58,729 nucleotides of DNA from an uncultured Pseudomonadota bacterium (GCA_950059285.1 CATLTV010000007.1:1-58729); one strand, 5' to 3'. Shown: positions 9,003-18,951, numbered from the stretch's first letter. The notes: generated by a model from the letters alone, not told the origin. Numbers and translations: made by a program.

Positions 9003-11021
9003 GTGTCAAGAGAGTCCGAGATAGACGCCTCGGTGTCTATCAAGGATCACTTCTTCTCGGATGCTCCGACCTCGAAGGTATCTTTTGAGGAGAAGATCGA
9101 GGAGTACAGGGAGAAGCTGCTGGCGTATCCAGAGATGTGTATACGTATATCCCTGCTTAAGAGCAGGCGGTCGTACATGCCAATGGTGATGTTGAGAGAG
9201 CATCGGGTTTGTGGAGGGACGTCCAGGCAAGGAGTTTGCGAGGTGCTGGCTGACGCTGGCGTTTGCGTGTCTGGAGTGTGTGTTGACGACGTCGCGCATG
9301 AGGCAGGAGTTTGTCCATGGCATCAACAAGATCCCGGCCTCGATCAAGTTCGAGCTCCCGTATGTGTCGCCCTATACCTATGCAGATATGGGGAATCCGC
9401 TCACAGGGGATCTTGTCGAGAGGCTCGTGAGCATCCTTGATTCGGGGAGATGTTGAGCGAGGAGGAGATCCTGCGCCGCTTTGACACGACAGATGTGTTT
9501 GAGCTGTACAGGAAGAACGCAGATACCTCTTCAGGGAGCAAGATCTTTAGCTATATGATCAAATGTCTTGATGTGTTGATACCAACCACGAAGCTTGTAC
9601 CCAGACTCATGGATCTGATCGCGTCTTATGTAGAGCTCAAGCCCAATGTATCGTTCATGTACATGATGTTCCCACTGGCACACTTAAACCCACGTGCGTT
9701 TGAAGACCCTGTAACAAAACAGAGGGAGGCGCTGATCTGTGAGCACGCGCTATGGTCAGGACTTGAGCCTCGCCAGCCCCCATCCAGAGACAATATTAAA
9801 CCGCTCCTTGACGCGATCCCATCAGCGAAGGCTGTACAGGATGATCATGTCCCTGCACCTGGACCACAAGTCATGGATCAGGAAGACGCCTTATTATATC
9901 ACGTTGAGCTCTGATAAAAGCCTCGCCGAGGATCTTAGCCCCGAGGTGTTGTCGTTATATGGTGAGGAGAGGAAGCTCCCTGAAGAAGAGTTGAACCTGC
10001 TCGTGGCGCGAACCTATGAGATTGGTAGGTCAATATACAAGGAGTTAACTCAACTCTTTAATACACAAAGGAAAAAATATTACACGGAGCGTGAAGATAC
10101 GACGCTCGCCAATATGTTGGCAAGGATCCATGACCCGGAGATGATCCCTTACATGTATGAGCTTACGCGTAAGGGATATTATGACATGAAGCCCTACCTT
10201 GAGCAGGAGGGCGCCAACGCGATCGAGGGGCTCGTGGCGATGTGTACACGCAAGAGCGCCAAACAGGACTTCGCGGTACATATCCTGTCAGGTTACGTCG
10301 AGCGAGGCTTTGAGAAACAAATCAGGCAGAGCATGCATCAGCTCTCCAGGGCGGCGAGCAAGAGACTTGAGAAGACCCTGTTTGAACAACCCTCTGGAAA
10401 AGATGTGAGCGAGGAGGCTGCTGAAGAGGAGCAGCACTATTCAATGGACGCCAGGGAATTTGAAAAAGCGTTGAAATTGCTTGAAAATTTTCCATTTGAA
10501 GCGTGTCAAAAGATCGAGCTCTCGTATGGAGGACGCTCCTTCAAGATACACCTGGATCGCACGGCGAATGTGAAGGTGCTTGACACGGAGAAGCACAAGG
10601 TCATCAGCACCTTGCCTGCGGCGCGCGCCGATGAGGACGCCTACCACATCAACCTCATCAAGGATCGCATGAAAGTGCAGATGCGAGAGGCGAAGAAGGC
10701 GACCACGGTCTACCTTAAAAAGCTTGAGGATTACTTTCAACAGATGGACTGCTAGGGTCGTAAAGCCTGGGAAGAGGAGATGTCAGGCTGTGCGCTGCAT
10801 TCGGCGATCGCGGCTTCATTTGTCTGGGGCGTGTATGACAGTAAAAACGTGCTGGTGCAGTCATTTTATCGTGACATCGAGGGCAACTACATTGACTCAA
10901 GCTACGAGCCCATTACGCCACCGCCAACAGCGCGCCCTGGGAGAACTACCCTCCGCGTGTGATCTCGGATCTCCTCCTCACGCTACATCATGTGGCCGCC
11001 AAATTTGGTAAGGACTCCTGA
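9003..11021 (+). pseudogene. Decayed DUF4132 (MolR-like) gene
   Basis: Recognisable protein segments run through this stretch but change frame near 9200, 9450 and 9835, meet an in-frame stop at 10753-10755, and change frame again near 10920 before ending at 11019-11021. The C-terminal part matches the DUF4132 pattern: a segment with LSYGGRSFKIHLD, then HINLIKDRMKVQMREAKKA, then FVWGVYD and SFYRDIEGNYIDSSYEPI. DUF4132 proteins are large and often carry WGR domains; their function is poorly known. The first 9003-9200 segment is the first visible coding part, so the gene may also be 5'-truncated. The earlier parts (9450-9830) are assigned by continuity only. Confidence 0.6.
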
Positions 11022-11698
11022 TGCCTGAATTGTGTTAACCGTTGTAAAATTATGTTGTGCGGACTGGTTTTTGAGTCCGCAAAAGGTGGTTAAAACAGGA
11101 TAAGCCGTCAGGAAACCCAGGCATTTGTTGAATCAAAATCATGCTCAACCATTGCTCATCTGATTTGGGAAGATCTTGTCCTGAGCACACAAGGTTGGCT
11201 TGTGCTTGCCACACATCAGAGCATGTCTCAGCGCTTCGTACGTTCGATGCTCCTGTCAAGTATCGCCCCAGGACAAGCAGAGCTATCCTTCTAGAGCGTG
11301 ATGGAGAAGGAGTTGTTGGAAGAAAAGCGAAGTAGAAGGCGTGGAGTTTAAGGAGCAAAAACCAAGAATAGTAGCCGTGTTACATTCTGTTTTTGCGACA
11401 CCAAAATACGCGGTTTCTACGAGCTTTTCCGAACAACTCTTTCTTTATTACGCTCTAAAAGCCTTCAAAAGCGCCACCACTCTTCACCCTGATGTGAAAC
11501 AGTACATTTTAAACCATTTCACCTGACTGTGCATTGTTCGCACGACAATTCGCTGCACCAGCCTCGCTTTTGTATATTGCTTTATGATACGCTAAATTTG
11601 TAACTACGTTGACCCGTATTAACACGCGATGAGCTCGCAGGTGAGCTCAATGCGGATACACGGTCGAACTCACAGAACGTTATTTATGGAAGTGAGAG
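11022..11698. other. Gene-poor stretch with a small possible ORF and repeat copy A
   Basis: No convincing gene is present. A GTG-initiated frame at 11341-11526 (61 residues, MEFKEQKPRIVAVLHSVFAT at the start) is weakly protein-like and has no good ribosome binding site. It matters because dispersed-repeat copy A begins only 17 nt after it, as other copies follow other small genes. The rest looks AT-rich and non-coding. Confidence 0.4.
11544..11655 (+). repeat. Dispersed repeat, copy A
   Basis: This 112-bp element has two conserved ends: TCGCTGCACCAGCCTCGC near its start and GAGCTCGCAGGTGAGCTC near its end. Copies C and D (116 and 113 bp) are in the other orientation near 43-44 kb. The middle is poorly conserved. 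It ends 43 nt before the Kazal-type lipoprotein gene. Confidence 0.75.
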
Positions 11699-12331
11699 AT
11701 GAGATTTTTAATCGTTCAATTGTCAATGTGCATCATACTATCAGGGTGCACAGAATCTATAGATATGGATGATGAGAAGAAAGAAGGCAATCAACTCGAA
11801 GACGCTGGAGCTGATCTTTCAGAAAACAACGTGGACATGTCACTACAAGATGCTGGTGAACCTACTCTGTGTGATGATGACACGCCATGTCCTGATGGCA
11901 GCTTTTGCGCTCATCATTCTGAGCCATGTCAAGGTGCCGGGGTCTGTCAAGCTGTTCCTCTCGACAATTCAGGGCAATATGAACCTGTATGTGGCTGTGA
12001 TGGCTTGACCTACGGAAACTTACACACAGCTCAGAGTCGAGGCGTTTCGGTCCTTAAAAATGGCTCATGTGAACCTAATTCATTTCAATCCTGTGGTGGT
12101 TTGTACGAAGAGTATTATGGGGGCGCATGTGAAACTGGTAGTACCTGCATCCACTCAGAAGATGACATGTGTGGGTGGTACGATGCTTCTGGACGTTGTG
12201 AGCGTCGACCTGATGTGTGTGGAGATGGAGCTCAACCTGTCTGCGGCTGTGACGAGAAAACATATGTCAACGAATGCCAGGCTCGGTTGATAGGAGCTGG
12301 GATTCTTTCAAGAGCTGCTTGTGACGAATGA
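11699..12331 (+). CDS. Secreted lipoprotein with two Kazal-like domains
   Basis: The 210-residue precursor starts with a short lipoprotein signal (lipobox ending SGC, Cys17), then an acidic linker. Two Cys-rich modules follow. The first (about residues 60-128) contains YEPVCGCDGLTYGN and the second (about 165-208) contains AQPVCGCDEKTYVNECQA, both typical of Kazal serine-protease-inhibitor domains. Between them a six-Cys stretch (SCGGLYEEYYGGAC) is unclassified. A role as an outer-surface protease inhibitor is plausible from the family but unproven. GGAAGTGAGAG lies directly before the ATG. The gene is flanked by dispersed-repeat copies A (upstream) and B (14 nt after the stop), in the same orientation. 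Confidence 0.8.
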   Translation: MRFLIVQLSMCIILSGCTESIDMDDEKKEGNQLEDAGADLSENNVDMSLQDAGEPTLCDDDTPCPDGSFCAHHSEPCQGAGVCQAVPLDNSGQYEPVCGCDGLTYGNLHTAQSRGVSVLKNGSCEPNSFQSCGGLYEEYYGGACETGSTCIHSEDDMCGWYDASGRCERRPDVCGDGAQPVCGCDEKTYVNECQARLIGAGILSRAACDE

Positions 12332-12345
12332 ACAGCAGACTGTGT

Positions 12346-12370
12346 CACAACTCGCTGCATCAGCCTCGTC
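12346..12370 (+). repeat. Dispersed repeat, copy B (partial)
   Basis: Only the first end of the repeat is recognisable (AACTCGCTGCATCAGCCTCG). It lies 14 nt after the Kazal lipoprotein stop codon, in the same orientation as copy A. Confidence 0.6.
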
Positions 12371-12504
12371 TTTACATGAACCAGAAAACACTTGAATGTA
12401 CAAGAACTTAAAAACTAAAATTTGTGTATTTTAAAATGTTAAAAAATTAACGGCATATTTTTTGAATATAATTATTGTCAGATGTTTTAATGAAGGAGGA
12501 AGAC

Positions 12505-12996
12505 ATGTTCAATCTTGCAAAATTAATCCCACTGACGTTGCTTACAATTTTGATGACAGGTTGCTTGAATCAAGAAGTCGATCCAATGGAGTGTTTCCAG
12601 CATTCTCCTGAAGATTGCCTGACCAAAAGCGAACCCAAAACCTGCCACAATGTGCCTATCGAAGGGTGGCTAAGAGTATACAACATTGAGCGAGGATGTA
12701 ACGAGTACTATTCAGGTTCGGGTCAAGCATTTGTCTGTGCTCCCCTTGATTATGACACGTTTTTTACTGCAGGGTTTGGAGAGCAGGTTGGTCAGGCAGT
12801 ATCTCCTGATGGTCGTATTTTTGTCTCACCAACCATAGGTAACGCATGGCACGGATGTGACTACGAAGCGCCTTACGTTGCACCAGACCAGTTACAGAGA
12901 TCTGAAGATAAACCGATGTGCAATCCAAATGATGAGCATCCCAATGATAGATGGCAAAGAATTCAGGAACGAGAACTTGCCGAGGCAGATGAATGA
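12505..12996 (+). CDS. Small secreted lipoprotein
   Basis: The 163-residue precursor starts at 12505, where AAGGAGGAA is 6 nt upstream; an upstream frame start at 12475 has no such support. The signal is MFNLAKLIPLTLLTILMTGC with the lipid-modified Cys at residue 20. The mature part has about six cysteines and no domain I recognise. It is AT-richer than the core genes of the window and sits between the Kazal lipoprotein and a further unknown gene, ending 12 nt before a perfect palindrome. Confidence 0.7.
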   Translation: MFNLAKLIPLTLLTILMTGCLNQEVDPMECFQHSPEDCLTKSEPKTCHNVPIEGWLRVYNIERGCNEYYSGSGQAFVCAPLDYDTFFTAGFGEQVGQAVSPDGRIFVSPTIGNAWHGCDYEAPYVAPDQLQRSEDKPMCNPNDEHPNDRWQRIQERELAEADE

Positions 12997-13008
12997 ATCT
13001 GCTTCAAT

Positions 13009-13084
13009 CATGGTGAAACCATCCTGGATGGTTTCACCATGAACGAATATTTTGATATCAAAATATTTTAATATCAGAATATCT
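13009..13084. terminator. Double palindrome after the small lipoprotein gene
   Basis: A perfect 33-bp palindrome (13009-13041, 16-bp arms around one T, reading CATGGTGAAACCATCC) is followed by an AT-rich palindrome of 22 bp at 13046-13067 centred on GATATC, with further AATATC sequence to 13084. An almost identical double unit lies at 13992-14067, on the other side of the next gene. Confidence 0.8.
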
Positions 13085-13143
13085 CATCTCTTTTTATGTG
13101 GTGTCCTGGCTTTTTGGCAGCTATATACTCGCTTTACATTGAC

Positions 13144-13827
13144 ATGAACCATTATCATATTCTTCTCTCACCATCAGCGCCCAACACAGCTCATCTTCAA
13201 GATCATCAAGGTGAGCTTGTTGCATTCATTACTTATGATCCTCAGTCTGAACATTTTGACCTGGTTCAATCCGAAGCTCTTCCTGCTCATTTTGTCGAGC
13301 GTTTTTTAGCTCAAGCCCGCAAACTGCTCACACCTCGCCATGCTACTGCTTGTGGACACACGTGGTTTTTACTCGACCGACGAGAACATTGTGTGACAGA
13401 GCATGGTTATCCTGCGGTCAATGAAGACACGGTTTGGATGGATGAAAACTTCTTCCATGTCCTCTACTCCTGGTTGAAGTGGATTCCTACATGGTGCCCT
13501 CGTTCAGAATGCTCAAGGCAAGGTTTTGAATTTTATAATGCTGTAGAGTTGCGTCACGATGGTGTGTCATCTTCTCTTTCCATGCTGATGGCGTTTCGTC
13601 AGCTGCTTACTCTTGCCCCTGAACACGTTGAAATGTCTGGAGGTTGGAGACTTCCCTGGCAAGAAGATGTACAGGGCAATGCGCTGTCTTATTCTGAGGA
13701 AGGTTATCCTGGAAAACTTTCTTTCAACGCATCACAAGCACTTCAAACGCTGGAACAATTAATTGATTTAAATCAAAGGCTTGAATCCTCTTCAAAGCAT
13801 CATTACATCCTACATATTGGCGTGTGA
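13144..13827 (+). CDS. Hypothetical protein
   Basis: This 227-residue protein is not recognised. The frame is open from an ATG at 13096, but neither it nor the ATG at 13144 (MNHYHILLSPSAPN) has a clear ribosome binding site; the second is preferred because the upstream 16 codons look unlike the rest. The protein is soluble, Trp- and His-rich, without signal peptide. Codon use is AT-richer than the flanking DUF1592 pair. It is enclosed by two copies of the same double palindrome, and an attC-like repeat relative follows its stop by about 21 nt. Confidence 0.55.
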   Translation: MNHYHILLSPSAPNTAHLQDHQGELVAFITYDPQSEHFDLVQSEALPAHFVERFLAQARKLLTPRHATACGHTWFLLDRREHCVTEHGYPAVNEDTVWMDENFFHVLYSWLKWIPTWCPRSECSRQGFEFYNAVELRHDGVSSSLSMLMAFRQLLTLAPEHVEMSGGWRLPWQEDVQGNALSYSEEGYPGKLSFNASQALQTLEQLIDLNQRLESSSKHHYILHIGV

Positions 13828-13848
13828 ACCCTCACGTAATTATACCCC

Positions 13849-13970
13849 CTTCAATACACAACAATTATGCTTTCACACCTTCGGAACCTCGCACTCTCGC
13901 TTGTAAGCATTCAATTGTGAGGCTGTCGACATTCTTGCGAAGTTGACGCTCAAAAGTACGTTGTTACTCC
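13849..13970 (+). repeat. Divergent dispersed-repeat relative (copy E)
   Basis: The start, ACAATTATGCTTTCACACC and then CCTCGC, aligns with gaps to the start of copy A (ACAATTCGCTGCACC, CCTCGC). The end contains GTTGTTACTC, partly complementary to CACAACAAT at the start. It lies 21 nt after the unknown gene, in gene orientation. Relationship to copies A, C and D is tentative. Confidence 0.35.
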
Positions 13971-13991
13971 TGACTTTCCTGAAGCTTCAAC

Positions 13992-14067
13992 CATGGTGAA
14001 ACCATCCAGGATGGTTTCACCATGAACAGATATTTTGATATCAGAATATTAAAATATCTGTTCATGG
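13992..14067. terminator. Overlapping double palindrome after the 13.1-kb gene
   Basis: A perfect 33-bp palindrome (13992-14024) differs from that at 13009-13041 only at its central base. It overlaps a second hairpin, 14020-14067, with 17-bp perfect outer arms (CCATGAACAGATATTTT) and an AT-rich interior. The two stems share CCATG, so they cannot both form fully. Confidence 0.75.
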
Positions 14068-14194
14068 CGCGGGTCTGGTGGCTTGTTAAAATGTCATGTA
14101 TGTGCGACAATCTTCGGGTGCGTTTGAGGTTAAAAATCCTTGGTGATGTTTGGACTTGATGTATCTTCTGGATGTTGTGACAGGGAGAGGTGGT

Positions 14195-15958
14195 GTGAGC
14201 AAGATGAAAGGGTGGTCGCGACATCAGCCATGGTGTGTGGTGTGTGCGATGATGTTTCTTGGGGCCTGTCAGGGTGAGCTTGACCACCAGGTGTTTCAGT
14301 CCGGAGATGTTGAGGTCACAGCACAGGATGAGAGCCCAAAAAATGTGGACTCGGGCGAGGTTTCTCTGGACATGTCGACCATACCAGGAGTTGATTCTGG
14401 TGCCATGAACGATGTGCTTCCCCCCGTTTATGGCAAGAGTACGGTGAGGTTATTGACCCCTGTACAGTATCGAAACGCCATCTCCCAGCTCTCTCCCATG
14501 GAGTTGACCCAGCGCGAGGTGGGCTCTTACAACTCATCACTTGCAGCGGCCAGCGGAGGCCTGAATGGCGGGCTCGTGGATGCTTATTCGGAGGAAGCAT
14601 TTTCCATCGCCTCGCAGTGGTTTTCCACCCCTGAATCCACGCTCGCCCTGATGACATGCCTGCCCGAGCGTGCCGATGACACCTGCACTCAGGACTTTCT
14701 GCGCCGCTTTGGTCGACTCGTCTGGCGACGCCCTCTGACAGACAATGAGGTGGCGCGTTATGTGGCGCTCTCCGTGGATGTCTCAAACCGTTTGCAAAGC
14801 CCCATCAAGGGTGTGGAGTATGCGGTCGCGGGCATGTTGCAGTCACCCTACTTTATCTACCGTGTGGAGCTTGGCACACCATCAGACACACACCGTACAT
14901 TTGACGCCTACGAAATCGCCACGCGTTTGAGCTTCTTGCTCACCAACTCGCCCCCATCATCAGCCCTCCTGGACGCTGCTCGCGATGGAGAACTTGAGGA
15001 TCGTGAAGGTCTTGAGCGCCACGCGCGTGCGCTGCTCAATAGCCCCGCAGGAGAGCGCGGTCTACGCGCGCTCGGTGTGGAACTCTATGGCCTTGATGCA
15101 ATCGTCGAGGTTGAAAAGGACGCATCCCTCTTCCCTGAATTCTCCGAGGAGCTGGCCGAGGCGATGAGAGAGCAGGTCGCGCTCACGTTTGTGGACCATG
15201 TGGTCAGCGGCCGGGATTATCGCGAGCTGTTTAACCGCCGCGAGGTGTTTATGCATCCTGTGCTTGCGGAGCTTTATGGTGTGCATGACCTCGCTGAACA
15301 GGAGCAGGGCTGGCAACTGTATACATTCCCCGAGGAATTAAACCGTCAGGGCATCCTGTCACTGGCTGGCATCATGGCCTCACACTCGGGTATCGCCAAC
15401 ACCTCGCCCACCACACGCGGTTTCTTTGTACGCACCGATGTACTGTGTGATGTGGTGCCTCCTCCTGGACCCAATGTGGACACCACGCTCCCAATTCCCG
15501 AGGAAGGTGAAGTACTTACGAACCGAGAATTGTTAGGTCGTCATGTCACCGAGCCAAGCTGTTCGGGGTGCCATTCATTCATGGATCCGCTCGGGTTCCC
15601 GCTTGAAAACTACGATCCCATCGGTCGTTATCGTACGCATCAGAACATGTTACCCATCGATGCCAGCGGTAGCCTTGATGGCACCGATTTTGAGACAGCA
15701 CAGGGCTTCAGCGAGGCGCTCGCCGCCAATCCAAAGCTCATCCCTTGCCTCAATAAAAAGCTCTTCGCATATAGCTTTGCCCGCCTGATGCAGCCCGAAG
15801 ATGAGGCGCTCATGCAGGATCTTAACGCATCCTTTGAGGGCTCAAGTTATGACCTTCGTGAGGCGCTCGTGACACTCGCTGTCAGTGATGCGATGCGTTT
15901 TGCCGCGCAGGATGACGATGAGGATCACCAGGAAGATTCGGAAGGAGGACAGCCATGA
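14195..15958 (+). CDS. DUF1592/DUF1588/DUF1585-type lipoprotein
   Basis: The protein (about 587 residues) starts best at the GTG at 14195, with GGGAGAGG about 5-7 nt upstream; an ATG at 14204 is an alternative. A lipoprotein signal ends in LGAC. The conserved region has LTPVQYRNAISQL (DUF1587-like), FGRLVWRRPLTDNEVARY (DUF1595), a DUF1592 core (ATRLSFLLTNSPP), a DUF1588 segment with EPSCSGCHSFMDPLGFPLEN, which holds a CxxCH haem-binding motif, and a C-terminal DUF1585. These proteins are common in planctomycetes and myxobacteria, usually paired with a DUF1552 gene, and may act in envelope redox or polymer breakdown; the substrate is unknown. The stop overlaps the next ATG as ATGA. Confidence 0.9.
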   Translation: MSKMKGWSRHQPWCVVCAMMFLGACQGELDHQVFQSGDVEVTAQDESPKNVDSGEVSLDMSTIPGVDSGAMNDVLPPVYGKSTVRLLTPVQYRNAISQLSPMELTQREVGSYNSSLAAASGGLNGGLVDAYSEEAFSIASQWFSTPESTLALMTCLPERADDTCTQDFLRRFGRLVWRRPLTDNEVARYVALSVDVSNRLQSPIKGVEYAVAGMLQSPYFIYRVELGTPSDTHRTFDAYEIATRLSFLLTNSPPSSALLDAARDGELEDREGLERHARALLNSPAGERGLRALGVELYGLDAIVEVEKDASLFPEFSEELAEAMREQVALTFVDHVVSGRDYRELFNRREVFMHPVLAELYGVHDLAEQEQGWQLYTFPEELNRQGILSLAGIMASHSGIANTSPTTRGFFVRTDVLCDVVPPPGPNVDTTLPIPEEGEVLTNRELLGRHVTEPSCSGCHSFMDPLGFPLENYDPIGRYRTHQNMLPIDASGSLDGTDFETAQGFSEALAANPKLIPCLNKKLFAYSFARLMQPEDEALMQDLNASFEGSSYDLREALVTLAVSDAMRFAAQDDDEDHQEDSEGGQP

Positions 15959-17370
15959 AACGTCGTACTTTTTTGAGAGGCAGCCTTGGTGCTGGAATTG
16001 TTGCAAGCCTTGGCCTCCCCGTCTTCGAGGCGATGCTCAACAGCCACGGGACTGCGTTTGCCGATGGCACGCCCTTTCCAAAACGCTTTGTGGTGTGGTT
16101 CTGGGGCAATGGTAATCACCCCGAGGAGTGGGCGCCATCAGCAGCAGGCGAGGGGTGGCAAGCCACGGGAATGCTGGAGGGCCTGAGCGGACTTGAGCCT
16201 TATATTAACATTGTGACAGGCACCACGCTCCCCACCAACACCGACCAGGGGCTGCCCGAAACCAGAAACCCCCACGTCGAGGGCGCCGTCGGCATTTTGA
16301 CGGGGGGTCGTCCCCTGATGCACGAGTCCTTTGATGGCAGCGGCGGAGACTGGAACTTCATGACCGCGCCCGAGCCATCAATCGATGTGCTCGTCGCCAA
16401 TGAGATCGGTGGAGGTACGCAGCACAAGCTCCCGACCACGGCAGTCACACAGCTTCACGGCGTCGCAAGTGGCAAGCCTGGCACTGCCGTACGTTACATC
16501 TCACACAATGGCCCGTACAACATCAACGCCCCGACCAATACACCGCACGAGCTCTTTGACACGCTCTTTGGTGGAGGGATTCCATCCTTTAAACCTGATG
16601 GCCCCACGCCTGAGGCGCTCGCGCGCGCCAGCGTCCTCGACACCGTGCGCGCCGATGCCCACGCCCTCAAGTCCCGTCTTGGCTCCACCGACCGCGCTCG
16701 TCTGGATCAACACCTCACGGGGATTCGCGAGCTGGAGCTCAGGCTGCGCGCCACGCCCATGGCTCCGCCTGTGGGAGGTTCCTGCGCGCAGATGATGCGC
16801 CCAGAAACGGTCGAGTCCTACAGGCAACGTGCGCAGCTCTTTGCGGATGTGGTCAGCATGGCCTTTGCGTGTGACCTGTCACGCGTCGCCACCATCGAGT
16901 TTTCAAGCCCTGCATCGCATGTGGCGTATCCCGATGTGCACGAGGGGCCGCTTGAAATTGGTGGCTCCGCACACTCCTTCCATGAATACCAGCACCTTGC
17001 CGGGAGAGATGAACCTGTCAGAGAGGCTCTCAAGTATTTTGTCTCCACCTATGGTGACTTTGTACGCACCATGCAGGCGATGCCCGAGGGTGATGGCTCA
17101 TTGCTTGATCAGGCGTGCGTGCTTGGTACATCGGAGCTCTCCACAGGCGAGAACCATGGCTTCCGTAATTACCCCGTGTTGATATCGGGAAGAGCTGGAG
17201 GCACGCTCAAATATCCTGGCGTGCATATCCAGAAATCCTCCGATGTCCCCGCCACCCAGATCATCTACACCTGCTTGCGTGCCATGGGCGTCCAGAGCAC
17301 CGAGTGGGGCACGGACCTGTTCAGAGTCACCGAGCCCATCAGCGAGATCACAGGTCCCGAGTTCTCCTGA
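15955..17370 (+). CDS. DUF1552 secreted protein
   Basis: The 471-residue protein has a Tat-type signal (MKRRTFLRGSLGAG, with twin Arg) and matches DUF1552 through segments such as KRFVVWFWGNGNHPEEW, ETRNPHVEGAVGILTG, and near the end VLGTSELSTGENHGF. DUF1552 proteins are distantly related to the DUF1501/alkaline-phosphatase-like fold and are nearly always encoded beside a DUF1592/DUF1588 protein, as here with a 4-nt overlap. The two products are probably exported and work together, but no reaction has been defined for the family. GGAGGA precedes the ATG. A terminator-like palindrome follows 54 nt after the stop. Confidence 0.9.
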   Translation: MKRRTFLRGSLGAGIVASLGLPVFEAMLNSHGTAFADGTPFPKRFVVWFWGNGNHPEEWAPSAAGEGWQATGMLEGLSGLEPYINIVTGTTLPTNTDQGLPETRNPHVEGAVGILTGGRPLMHESFDGSGGDWNFMTAPEPSIDVLVANEIGGGTQHKLPTTAVTQLHGVASGKPGTAVRYISHNGPYNINAPTNTPHELFDTLFGGGIPSFKPDGPTPEALARASVLDTVRADAHALKSRLGSTDRARLDQHLTGIRELELRLRATPMAPPVGGSCAQMMRPETVESYRQRAQLFADVVSMAFACDLSRVATIEFSSPASHVAYPDVHEGPLEIGGSAHSFHEYQHLAGRDEPVREALKYFVSTYGDFVRTMQAMPEGDGSLLDQACVLGTSELSTGENHGFRNYPVLISGRAGGTLKYPGVHIQKSSDVPATQIIYTCLRAMGVQSTEWGTDLFRVTEPISEITGPEFS

Positions 17371-17424
17371 CATGGAGATACCTATCATGTGATAAGTATT
17401 TGTTATGATTGATTAATTTCAACG

Positions 17425-17487
17425 AAAAGAGGGTAGATATATTGATATTAAAATATTTTAATATCAATATATCTACCCTCTTTTTTT
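17425..17487. terminator. Perfect 60-bp palindrome followed by T-run
   Basis: The arms are 30 bp (17425-17484) with no loop, beginning AAAAGAGGGTAGATATATTG. The second arm continues into seven T residues, as in a rho-independent terminator of the DUF1552 gene. The AT core is of the shared GATAT type. Confidence 0.85.
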
Positions 17488-17652
17488 GTGTGGTCCAATA
17501 AGCGAGCGTGAGACAGGCCAACGCTCACCGCCATCTCTTGACGTGAGTTGGCCCGCTGATTATCGTGTCTGGCTTGTACAGGATGGCTTGAATGTGGGGG
17601 GCACAACACCACGCAAGTCTTGCATTCACAGGACAGAACACAAGGAGAGACG

Positions 17653-18951
17653 ATGCGTGGATTTCAAGAGTTGTTTGGCGAGCTTCGCAGCCTCGTGAAT
17701 CAAGAGCAGCCAGATGGCAAAGCCATATGGAAGATCTTGACAACAATGGCCAAAGACTCCCCAGACCGATTCAAGGTGGAGGTTGCAGAGGGATACCTTC
17801 CTGCCTTCATCCCTCGTCTCTCCAGTCCACTTCATGAGTGTCGCTCTTTGGGAGAGTTGGAGGAGGCTTGTGAGATCCTATTGTTACCCGTGTTTATGCT
17901 TTCCCTCTCTGAGCATGAGATCGGAGAAGAGGGCGTTCAGACCCTGGCAGTGTCACCTTATCTGAGTCATCTGACCACGCTTGAACTCAGAAACAATCAG
18001 ATAGGAGATGAGGGAGCCAAAGCGTTGGCTGAATCACCGCATCTGAGCAACCTGACCAAACTTGATCTTGATTCTAATAAGATAGGAGACGAAGGAGCCA
18101 AGGCGTTGGCTCAGTCACCGAATATGAGCAAGCTGACTGCGCTTCTCCTCGATTGTAATGAGATAGGAGAAGAAGGAATCAACGCTTTGGCGAATTCACC
18201 GTATCTCACCAACCTTGCTTACCTTGACTTCTCTGCTCATTTTATAGGAGACGAGGGAGTCAAAGCGTTGGCGGAATCACCGTATCTCACCAACCTGACT
18301 TATCTTGAACTCTCAGAAAATAGAATAGGAGACGAGGGAGCCAAAGCGTTGGCGAATTCACCCTATCTGAGCAACCTGACTTATCTTGAACTCGATTGGA
18401 ATGAGATAGGAAAAGAGGGTGTCATGGTACTGGCTCAGTCACCGAATATGAGCAAGCTGACTGCGCTTTTCCTCTCATACAATGAGATAGGAGAAGAAGG
18501 AGTTAAAGCGCTGGCTGTGTCACCGAATATGAGCAATCTGACCAAGCTTGAACTCTCAGAAAATAGAATAGGAGAAGAAGGAGTTAAAGCGTTGGCGGAA
18601 TCACCCTATCTGAGCAACCTGACTTATCTTGACCTCTCAGATAATAGTATAGGAAAAGAGGGAGTCAAGGCGTTGGTTGATTCACCGTATCTCACCAACC
18701 TGACTGCGCTTCTCCTCGGTTGGAATGAGATAGGGGACGAGGGAGTCAAAGCGTTGGCGAATTCACCGAATATGAGCAAGCTAACGTATCTTAACCTTGA
18801 AGGCAGTAATATAGGAGATGGGGGAGCCAAGGCACTGGCCAATTCGCCTCATCTGACCAGGCTGACTGAGCTTAACCTCTCATACACGAGAATAGGAAAA
18901 GAAGGAATCAAGGCGCTGAATGAGTCACCGTATCTCACCAACCTGGAATAG
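17653..18951 (+). CDS. LRR family protein, paralog 2 (13 repeats)
   Basis: The 432 residues consist of the 80-residue family N-terminal domain (MRGFQELFGELRSLVN onward, containing SPDRFKVEVAEGYLPAFIPRL), 13 repeats of 27 residues and one extra Glu. The repeat pattern is TxLxLxxNxIGxEGxKALAxSPxLSNL. The start at 17653 is set by AAGGAGA 5 nt upstream. The frame also opens at 17620, which is unlikely. It is the first gene of a tandem array of four family members in the same direction. No terminator hairpin is seen between it and paralog 3, only a leader of about 277 bp. Confidence 0.85.
   Translation: MRGFQELFGELRSLVNQEQPDGKAIWKILTTMAKDSPDRFKVEVAEGYLPAFIPRLSSPLHECRSLGELEEACEILLLPVFMLSLSEHEIGEEGVQTLAVSPYLSHLTTLELRNNQIGDEGAKALAESPHLSNLTKLDLDSNKIGDEGAKALAQSPNMSKLTALLLDCNEIGEEGINALANSPYLTNLAYLDFSAHFIGDEGVKALAESPYLTNLTYLELSENRIGDEGAKALANSPYLSNLTYLELDWNEIGKEGVMVLAQSPNMSKLTALFLSYNEIGEEGVKALAVSPNMSNLTKLELSENRIGEEGVKALAESPYLSNLTYLDLSDNSIGKEGVKALVDSPYLTNLTALLLGWNEIGDEGVKALANSPNMSKLTYLNLEGSNIGDGGAKALANSPHLTRLTELNLSYTRIGKEGIKALNESPYLTNLE

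Noticed and set aside
11544-11655. Integron attC site as a firm call
   Set aside because: The ends resemble attC only loosely, no R'/R'' pair is convincing, and no integrase gene lies in the window. It is kept as a hypothesis in findings.
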